DNA from: Clostridiaceae bacterium
Lineage (GTDB): Bacteria > Bacillota > Clostridia > Saccharofermentanales > Fastidiosipilaceae
Reading direction: 5' to 3'
NCBI GenBank assembly: GCA_012514965.1
Contig: JAAYZH010000299.1
Location: forward strand, 1-5,049
DNA: 5,049 bases
In this document: positions 1 through 5,049 of the stretch, piece by piece
How the letters are laid out: every line of letters starts with the position of its first letter
Numbering within the stretch: position 1 is the first letter of the stretch
Translations under genes and position numbers: made by a program
Notes under the pieces: generated by a model
The model's input: the letters and a program-made list of their open reading frames with translations, nothing else
Told to the model about the DNA's origin: nothing
Databases searched by the model: none

Positions 1-734
1 CGGGGATAGGTTGCGGGGGTCGGCTTGCTTTTCAAGAAATCTAAAATCACTCGCTCGCCTTGATCAAGAGGCAACGTGAACTGTCTGCGTGCCGCTAGGC
101 AATCACCCAGGATACGTAAGGCCTTATCAGCACCGGCTGCTTCGTCAAGATTGCTTTTCATAGCCCAAAAGTGTCCATTGAGTACCACAAACGGCAGACA
201 CAGCTCCAGTAAGGTCGGAAGTCCGGCAACCGCGCGGGCAGTGACAAGGTCAAAGCTCTCACGCATCGTCTTTTGTCTCCCTGCCTCTTCTGCCCTTGCG
301 TGCACCGCCGAGATGTTTTCAAGTTCTAGCGCGGTGATCACATCCGTCAAAAAGCGAACGCGTTTCTGCAAAGAGTCCAAAAGAACTATCTGCAGTTGTG
401 GACGCATGATCTTCAAGGGGATGCCCGGGAAGCCCGCGCCGCTGCCTAGATCCAGTAGCTTCGGCGCGGGATTGACAGCCAGGACCTCGTCGATAAGAGG
501 CAGAAGTGTCAAACTATCGACTATGTGTTTAGCGTAAAACTCATCGGGATCCGTGATCGCTGTCAAATTCATCACTTCGTTTTTTTGGAGGACCATTCCG
601 GCAAATGCACTTAGTTTTTCGCATTGGTCTGTCGTGAAACGACTGTCTTGTGCGAGCAGGCCGTGAATTTGCTTTGCGGCACCTGCTGCAGTCTCCCCTA
701 GTTCAGTCAACCCAAAATCTTTATGTAATGTCAT
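1..734 (-). CDS. rsmG: 16S rRNA (guanine527-N7)-methyltransferase RsmG, 3' end cut by the window edge
   Basis: RsmG (GidB) is a cytosolic S-adenosylmethionine-dependent enzyme that methylates N7 of G527 (E. coli numbering) in 16S rRNA, close to the streptomycin-binding decoding region. Reading from the ATG at 734 I translate 244 full residues; the last two bases (CG) imply Arg245. Family landmarks visible are NLTAI at 56-60 followed by KHIVDSL at 69-75, the SAM-binding glycine loop LLDLGSGAGFPGIPLKI at 93-109, LLDSLQKRVRFL at 118-129, ARAEE at 146-150, and FDLVTARAVAGL at 161-172. The visible end (TPATYPR) matches the TPxxYPR near the family C-terminus, so only about a dozen residues should be missing. 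The start is set by GGAGGG at 746-751; the frame just upstream has no other start. The ATG lies inside mnmG (14-base overlap), suggesting translational coupling. No broken motif is seen. Confidence 0.96.
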   Translation of the reverse strand, partial: MTLHKDFGLTELGETAAGAAKQIHGLLAQDSRFTTDQCEKLSAFAGMVLQKNEVMNLTAITDPDEFYAKHIVDSLTLLPLIDEVLAVNPAPKLLDLGSGAGFPGIPLKIMRPQLQIVLLDSLQKRVRFLTDVITALELENISAVHARAEEAGRQKTMRESFDLVTARAVAGLPTLLELCLPFVVLNGHFWAMKSNLDEAAGADKALRILGDCLAARRQFTLPLDQGERVILDFLKSKPTPATYP

Positions 735-2667
735 GATTCTTATTACCCTCCAGATACACCAGGAGCACCGCGATATCAGCAGGCGATACGCCCGAAATCC
801 TGCTAGCTTGGCCCACCGAGATGGGTCTGATCAGATCAAGCTTCTGTCGAGCCTCCAGTCGCAAACCGGAAATATGTTTATAGGCAATCGTTTCGGGCAA
901 GACACGGTTCTCCATCTGGCGAAATTTCTCGATACGTCTTTCTTCCATACGAATGTAGCCTTCGTATTTGATTTCGTTTTGTACGGATTCAGCCAGCATA
1001 GGGTCATTCGTCTCAATCGCGTCATCCATCTCTCGCAAATCGAGATACTCAATCTCCGGACGCTTCAGGATCTCCGCCAGACTCGTACTGTTGCTGATCG
1101 CTGCGCTGCCTTTGGCCAGCAAAAAGGCATTGGCCTCTGGGCTGGGGGTGAGCTTCGCGGATTTAAGACGTTTAATCTCGGCTTCCAGCTTGGACTTGCG
1201 GTCGGTAAAGGCCTGATACTGGACTTCTGAAAGCAAGCCGACATAATGACCGATTTCTGACAAACGCAAGTCCGCGTTATCCTGACGAAGCAGCAAACGA
1301 TATTCAGCACGTGAAGACATCATCCGGTACGGTTCGCTCGTACCTTCCGTGATCAGATCATCAATCAGCACACCGATGTACGCTTGTGTACGGTCAAGAA
1401 TCAGGTGTTCCTGGCCATGCAAACTCCGCGCAGCATTGATACCGGCCAAAATCCCCTGCCCTGCCGCTTCTTCGTAGCCGGAGGTTCCGTTAATCTGACC
1501 AGCCGCAAACAAGCCGTCAAGTTCTTTGACCCGGAGATCGGCCTGCAGACACCGCGGATCAAGGCACTCATACTCGATTGCGTAGCCTGTCCTTTGTACT
1601 TTGGCGTTCTGGAGTCCGGGGATTGTCTTAAGGAATTGCAGTTGAATCTCCTCAGGCATACTGCTCGACAAGCCCTGGACATACATTTCTTCGGTATCAC
1701 GACCCGTAGGCTCAATGAACAACTGATGTCTTGAGCGCTCAGGGAATTTAACGACTTTGTCCTCAAAGCTCGGGCAGTAACGAGGTCCGACCCCTTCTAT
1801 TACTCCCGAGAACAAGGGGGATCGTTCGAGATTCACCCGCACAAGCGCATGGGTTTCCTCAGCAGTCCACGTTATATAGCAGGGCATTTGTTCGATCCGG
1901 GGTTCTTTGGCCTGATCAGCCCCATAGTGATAGCTGAATGTCCAAGCTTCATCGTCTCCTTCCTGGACTTCCATCTGAGAAAGATCGAGACTGGTACCGT
2001 TCACGCGTACCGGTGTGCCGGTCTTGAAGCGCTGCAGGGGCAGGCCAAAGTCACGCATCGAATCCGCCAGGCCCTTGGCGGCAAACTGATTGTCCGGACC
2101 GCCCTCATAAATGGTTTCACCAATAATAATTCGTGAATCCAGGTAGGTACCAGTGGTAAGAATCACTCTCTTGGTTCGGTATACTGCGTTCGTTCGGCTC
2201 AGAACACCGTCCAGCACAATTCTGCCACCTTCGGCGCGATAACCCAGCAGCTCCACAATCTCAGCTTGCTTCAGGCTTAGGCCGGGTGTCTTCTCCAAGA
2301 CATGCTTCATTTCGATCTGATAACGCCGGCGGTCCATCTGTGCACGCGGCGCTCGCACTGCAGGCCCCTTGGAACGGTTCAACATACGAAACTGAATGCC
2401 GCACTTGTCGGCAATTCTTGGCATTTCACCACCGAGGGCCGCAATCTCACGTACCAGCTGGCCTTTGGCCGAGCCCCCGATGTTTGGGTTACATGGCAAA
2501 TTTGCGACAGCATCCAGACTCATCGTAAATAGGACTACTGTACAGCCAAGCCGCGCACCGGCCAAAGCCGCCTCACAGCCGGCATGACCGGCCCCCACCA
2601 CCGCGATGTCGTAGTGACCCGCGTCGTAATATTTCTTATCTTGCAACAGCTCTGCTGCTTGTCTCAT
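721..2667 (-). CDS. mnmG: tRNA U34 modification enzyme MnmG (GidA), FAD-binding subunit
   Basis: MnmG is the FAD- and NADH-binding partner of MnmE. The complex builds (carboxymethyl)aminomethyl groups at C5 of the wobble uridine in tRNAs reading NNA/NNG codons, using a methylene-tetrahydrofolate carbon. The 648-residue protein is complete; the family is usually about 620-630. Visible are the Rossmann FAD loop GAGHAG at 25-30, NLPCNPNIGG at 56-65 with Cys59, the signature GPRYCPSFEDKVVKF at 294-308 with Cys298, and the second signature AGQINGTSGYEEAAGQG at 389-405. The C-terminal MnmE/tRNA-binding region ends with VGQASRISGVSPADI at 618-632. Cys59 and Cys298 align with the two conserved cysteines of E. 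coli MnmG (47 and 277). The ATG at 2667 is supported by GGAAAG at 2677-2682 and gives about 11 more N-terminal residues than E. coli. The gene starts 6 bases after mnmE stops and overlaps rsmG by 14 bases. Confidence 0.98.
   Translation of the reverse strand: MRQAAELLQDKKYYDAGHYDIAVVGAGHAGCEAALAGARLGCTVVLFTMSLDAVANLPCNPNIGGSAKGQLVREIAALGGEMPRIADKCGIQFRMLNRSKGPAVRAPRAQMDRRRYQIEMKHVLEKTPGLSLKQAEIVELLGYRAEGGRIVLDGVLSRTNAVYRTKRVILTTGTYLDSRIIIGETIYEGGPDNQFAAKGLADSMRDFGLPLQRFKTGTPVRVNGTSLDLSQMEVQEGDDEAWTFSYHYGADQAKEPRIEQMPCYITWTAEETHALVRVNLERSPLFSGVIEGVGPRYCPSFEDKVVKFPERSRHQLFIEPTGRDTEEMYVQGLSSSMPEEIQLQFLKTIPGLQNAKVQRTGYAIEYECLDPRCLQADLRVKELDGLFAAGQINGTSGYEEAAGQGILAGINAARSLHGQEHLILDRTQAYIGVLIDDLITEGTSEPYRMMSSRAEYRLLLRQDNADLRLSEIGHYVGLLSEVQYQAFTDRKSKLEAEIKRLKSAKLTPSPEANAFLLAKGSAAISNSTSLAEILKRPEIEYLDLREMDDAIETNDPMLAESVQNEIKYEGYIRMEERRIEKFRQMENRVLPETIAYKHISGLRLEARQKLDLIRPISVGQASRISGVSPADIAVLLVYLEGNKNHDIT
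746..751 (-). promoter_or_regulatory. Ribosome binding site of rsmG, inside mnmG
   Basis: The minus strand reads GGAGGG here, 11 bases before the rsmG ATG (734-732). It lies within the last codons of mnmG, so ribosomes finishing mnmG pass directly over it. The spacing is slightly longer than the usual optimum, but this is the only strong purine-rich match near the start. Confidence 0.75.
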
Positions 2668-2673
2668 TCGTGC

Positions 2674-4128
2674 CTACTTTCCGATGCAAAAACGCGCGAA
2701 AATCTCTTCTACCATCTGCTCTGAGACATCTTCACCGGTAATCTCGCCGAGCAGTTCCGCTCCCTGGCGAATACCTGAAGTAAGAATGTCCGTGGGCAAA
2801 CTTGCCAAGTCGTCTTGAAGCGCCGAGAATAGCTCCAGCGCCTCTTCCAGGAGTCTTTGCTGGCGAACTGACGTCAGAACTACGTCCGCGCTGCCGCTGC
2901 CGCTCAAGCCTTCGTAGTAATCATTAATTTTTGTCTTTAACTCGTCAATCCCCCAGCCCTGTGTAGCACTTACCAAAATCGCAGCGACGAACGCAGGGAA
3001 CTTACTCTTGATACTTTCCTGGATCTGCTGCCACTCTGCAGTCTTGTCCAGGTTCTCGGTAAGATCAATTTTGATGCACAATAGGAGAAAGTCATTCGCA
3101 GATGAACCCAGGAGATTTGCAACCTGATCAGGGATTTCAACAAGATTTGCGGCTGAAACGACCAGCATCAAAAGGTCAGCTGTCTCGCGCAGTTTGACCG
3201 TCCTGTCCACACCCAGGCGTTCGACCGGATCCTGACTCTCACGAATTCCCGCCGTATCATAGATACTCACCGGAATACCCGCCAGATCGATCCTCAGCTC
3301 GATAATGTCGCGCGTAGTCCCCGCAAATTCGGTAACAATCGCCCGTTCTTCACCGGCCAAAGCATTCAGCAGTGAAGACTTGCCGACATTAGGCTCCCCT
3401 ACCAGGACCACCTGAAGATTATCACGCAAAATCCTGCCCTGGCGATTGCCGGCAGCGATATGCCGTAACGATCTGCAGATCCGTTCAAGCCCCTCTTCGC
3501 ACGCTCTCTGCTGTAAATGAAAGTCTTCGTATTCGGGGTATTCAATATCAACTTCCAGAGCGGACAGCAATGCGTAAATTTCATTCTGCACTTCTGCCAG
3601 TCGCAATCCAGCAGTTCCCTGCAACTGCCGCATTGCAGCAGTGTGCTGACGCTCGGTGTCGGCCTGAATTAAGTCCATCACCGCTTCCGCCTGGGCAAGG
3701 TCCATTTTTCCATTCAAAAAGGCCCACTTGCTGAACTCTCCTGCTTCGGCAGGGCGAGCACCAGCGCTAATCACAATCTCCAAGAGCGCACGCCGCAGAG
3801 CCGGTCCGCCGTGAATCGAGATTTCGACCTGTTCTTCACCTGTATAGGACCATGGCGCGCGGAATCTCGTCAAGACACACTGGTCAAGGCTGGCAACTGG
3901 ATTATCTGCTTCGTGGACGTAGCCGAAAGCAGCCTGATAACCGGACAGTCGAGCAACTTTCCGCCGTGTCTGTGCGCGGGCAGGCGTAGCCTGTTCTCCG
4001 ACAGCAGGAAGTTTACCGAATGAAAATATGCGATCTGCCAGAGCAGCCGCACCAGGCCCGGCAATTCGCAAAACTGCCAGTCCGGACGACCCCGGCGGCG
4101 TAGCAAAGGCTGTAATGATTTCTCTCAC
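2674..4128 (-). CDS. mnmE: tRNA U34 modification GTPase MnmE (TrmE)
   Basis: MnmE is a potassium-activated, dimerising GTPase that works with MnmG in wobble-uridine modification. The 484-residue product is complete (E. coli has 454). The N-terminal folate-binding domain (about 1-125) begins IITAFATPPGSSGLAVLRI and contains APWSYTGEEQVEISIHGG at 91-108. A helical domain follows, with the G domain (about 237-405) inserted. The P-loop is GEPNVGKSS (244-252), G2 is GTTRD (270-274), G3 is DTAGIR (291-296), and Glu303 aligns with catalytic Glu282 of E. coli. The C-terminus is FCIGK, with the conserved Cys481. Odd points: the G4 motif, normally NKxD, reads IKID (352-355); the conserved Arg of FTKRAFLNGK is Trp135; and the Pro of PGEF is Ala. 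The start is GTG at 4128, fixed by AAGGAG six bases upstream and by the N-terminal family motif. A terminator hairpin ends just upstream, and mnmG follows after 6 bases. Confidence 0.98.
   Translation of the reverse strand: MREIITAFATPPGSSGLAVLRIAGPGAAALADRIFSFGKLPAVGEQATPARAQTRRKVARLSGYQAAFGYVHEADNPVASLDQCVLTRFRAPWSYTGEEQVEISIHGGPALRRALLEIVISAGARPAEAGEFSKWAFLNGKMDLAQAEAVMDLIQADTERQHTAAMRQLQGTAGLRLAEVQNEIYALLSALEVDIEYPEYEDFHLQQRACEEGLERICRSLRHIAAGNRQGRILRDNLQVVLVGEPNVGKSSLLNALAGEERAIVTEFAGTTRDIIELRIDLAGIPVSIYDTAGIRESQDPVERLGVDRTVKLRETADLLMLVVSAANLVEIPDQVANLLGSSANDFLLLCIKIDLTENLDKTAEWQQIQESIKSKFPAFVAAILVSATQGWGIDELKTKINDYYEGLSGSGSADVVLTSVRQQRLLEEALELFSALQDDLASLPTDILTSGIRQGAELLGEITGEDVSEQMVEEIFARFCIGK
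2677..2682 (-). promoter_or_regulatory. Ribosome binding site of mnmG, overlapping the end of mnmE
   Basis: The minus strand reads GGAAAG, made of the last two sense codons of mnmE (Gly-Lys of the CIGK tail), 9 bases before the mnmG ATG. The highly conserved FCIGK terminus of MnmE therefore also carries the ribosome binding site of its partner, which favours coupled, balanced synthesis of the two subunits. Confidence 0.65.
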
Positions 4129-4134
4129 CTTCGG

Positions 4135-4140
4135 CTCCTT
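4135..4140 (-). promoter_or_regulatory. Strong ribosome binding site of mnmE, deciding a GTG start
   Basis: The minus strand reads AAGGAG followed by six bases and then GTG (4128-4126). This near-consensus site at ideal spacing supports the GTG as the true start of MnmE. It sits only three bases beyond the U-run of the terminator at 4144-4176. Confidence 0.85.
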
Positions 4141-4143
4141 TGT

Positions 4144-4176
4144 AAAAAAGACTCCCTGCCTGAAGCAGGAAGTCTT
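4144..4176 (-). terminator. Intrinsic terminator (or attenuator) between jag and mnmE
   Basis: On the minus strand an outer 6-bp arm (AAGACT / AGTCTT) and an inner 5-bp arm (CCTGC / GCAGG) enclose a 5-base TTCAG loop, with one mismatch (A opposite C) between the arms. Six T residues follow directly (4149-4144), two of them shared with the stem base. This is the classic Rho-independent layout for the minus strand, and it starts 49 bases after the jag stop codon. On the plus strand the hairpin is followed only by a broken T run, so termination there is unlikely. Because the mnmE start is 15 bases past the U-run, there is no room for a promoter between them. The hairpin must therefore be read through, be controlled as an attenuator, or act as an RNA-processing site. 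Confidence 0.75.
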
Positions 4177-4224
4177 GTTAAACTCACATCACTTGCTCGA
4201 TGTACATGTTCTTGTCAAACAAGT

Positions 4225-5049
4225 TTAGCTCTGCTTGTTGTCGTCGCTGGTCATTTCATCTTCGAAAGCCAGATCTATGACCACATAGCGGTTTGGCTCA
4301 TCACCCTCACTGTATGTGGTGACTCCGGCAAAGTCCTGCAAGGTCTCATGCACGACGCGTCGTTCGGCTGCGGTCATCGGTGTCAGTTCGTATGCCTGAC
4401 CCGTGCGAACCGCTCTCTCCGCCGTGCGAACCGCGAGGCTTGCCACACTGTTTTCGCGCTTGGCTTTGTACCCGCCAATATCCAATGAAACTCGCATACG
4501 TGAACGGCTGGTCTTATTTGCGATCAGCGAGCAAAGATATTGCATGGCATTCAGTGTTTCACCTTTGCGACCAATCAAGATCCCACAATCAGCACCATCA
4601 ATCTCTGCCAAAATCCGGCCGCTTTCGACTGAAACATTCACCGTATTGACGCCGCTGAGCGAAAAACTTTCCAGCACACTCTCTAGGAACGCAGCAATCT
4701 CACTGACCGCAACTTCGACTTTGGCCTCTTCATCCAGCTCCTCAACAGGAGTTTCTTCAGAATTGTCAGCCTCTGTGTACTCTGCCGTTTCCGCTGTCTG
4801 CTCGTTGTCGGCAGCATTCTCCGTTTCTTCAACTTCGTCAGCTGCCTCAGGAGCCTCTTCCGCAGTGATCACAGGACTTTCGGCTGTCGCTTCAGAGTAA
4901 GACTCTGCAACTTCAGGAAGTACGGTCACGCGAACCTTGGCGTTCTTGCCAATGCCCAGAAAACCGCTCTCTTCTTCCAATACCTCGACACTGACCGCGT
5001 CAGCACTAAGCTGCAACTCGGCCAAAGCGCGACGAACTGCCTCATCGAC
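4225..5049 (-). CDS. khpB: RNA-binding protein KhpB/Jag (Jag_N-KH-R3H), 5' end cut by the window edge
   Basis: KhpB (Jag, EloR, SpoIIIJ-associated) is a cytosolic RNA-binding protein of Firmicutes that usually partners KhpA and affects cell elongation and division. The frame is open to the right edge, giving 274 visible residues. VDEAVRRALAELQL at 1-14 and FLGIG at 30-34 are typical Jag_N, so only a short N-terminus is missing. The TTG at 5025 is an internal Leu codon, not the start. Residues about 48-113 form a Glu/Ala/Thr-rich acidic linker. The KH domain follows, with the RNA-binding GRKG loop at 160-163. The R3H domain near the C-terminus has ERRVVHETL with Arg230 and His234, then SEGDEPNRYVVI. 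The tail is polar and acidic. In related genomes the next gene upstream is yidC/spoIIIJ, which would lie beyond the window. A terminator follows 49 bases after the stop codon. Confidence 0.96.
   Translation of the reverse strand, partial: VDEAVRRALAELQLSADAVSVEVLEEESGFLGIGKNAKVRVTVLPEVAESYSEATAESPVITAEEAPEAADEVEETENAADNEQTAETAEYTEADNSEETPVEELDEEAKVEVAVSEIAAFLESVLESFSLSGVNTVNVSVESGRILAEIDGADCGILIGRKGETLNAMQYLCSLIANKTSRSRMRVSLDIGGYKAKRENSVASLAVRTAERAVRTGQAYELTPMTAAERRVVHETLQDFAGVTTYSEGDEPNRYVVIDLAFEDEMTSDDNKQS

Noticed and set aside
76..537. A 153-codon plus-strand open frame opposite rsmG.
   Set aside because: The minus strand here encodes the clear SAM-binding and other conserved RsmG motifs. 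The plus-strand product is low complexity and basic, with no recognisable fold.
733..1230. A 165-codon plus-strand open frame opposite the C-terminal part of mnmG.
   Set aside because: It lies entirely within a complete, strongly conserved gene, has no family-like motif, and is best explained as an antisense shadow.
4190..4218. A perfect minus-strand TTGACA (-35 consensus) at 4218-4213, just after the jag stop codon.
   Set aside because: At 17 or 18 bases downstream the sequence is CAAGTG or AAGTGA, which does not resemble TATAAT. Any transcript from here would also meet the terminator at once.
4200..4223. Palindrome ATGTACAT (4200-4207) and a short inverted repeat CTTG-TCAAA-CAAG (4211-4223).
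   Set aside because: Both are too short (8 bases, and a 4-bp stem) to support an operator or stable RNA structure without comparative data.
4403..4900. A 165-codon plus-strand open frame rich in Ser, opposite jag.
   Set aside because: It mirrors the Glu-rich linker and KH-R3H coding sequence. It has no recognisable domain, and its Ser/Ala richness follows from the complement of the acidic codons.
5023..5025. TTG as a possible start codon for Jag.
   Set aside because: The same frame continues upstream to the edge and encodes VDEAVRRA, the normal Jag_N sequence, so this TTG is an internal Leu codon.

Overview
The window is a compact, single-strand gene block. All four genes read on the minus strand, so in transcription order they are khpB/jag (5' end beyond the right edge), mnmE, mnmG and rsmG (3' end beyond the left edge). 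This is the RNA-maintenance cluster that in many Firmicutes lies next to the replication origin, typically rpmH-rnpA-yidC-jag-mnmE-mnmG-rsmG followed by parA/parB. The presence of Jag, the gene order, the strong AAGGAG and GGAGGG ribosome binding sites and a moderate GC content point to a Clostridia-like Firmicute. The genus cannot be named from the sequence alone, and closeness to oriC is inferred from the conserved order because no origin elements are visible.

Layout from right to left, in the direction of transcription. Positions 5049-4225 hold most of KhpB/Jag, an RNA-binding protein with Jag_N, a long acidic linker, KH and R3H domains. A 96-base gap (4224-4129) follows; it carries a good intrinsic-terminator hairpin with a U-run, ending just before the mnmE ribosome binding site. 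Next come mnmE (GTG start at 4128), mnmG (6 bases after the mnmE stop) and rsmG (start codon inside the 3' end of mnmG, 14-base overlap). There is no gene-free stretch longer than 300 bases and no RNA gene, mobile element, repeat array or CRISPR.

How the genes work together: MnmE and MnmG form one enzyme complex that installs aminomethyl-type groups on the wobble uridine (U34) of certain tRNAs. RsmG methylates 16S rRNA in the decoding-site region, and KhpB is a global RNA-binding protein. The shared theme is RNA modification and accuracy of translation. The tight packing implies that mnmE, mnmG and rsmG are co-transcribed.

I did not find a previously undescribed system. The observations most worth a second look are an MnmE with substitutions at several normally conserved positions, including the Asn of the guanine-recognition NKxD motif, and the terminator placed directly in front of mnmE with no recognisable promoter behind it.
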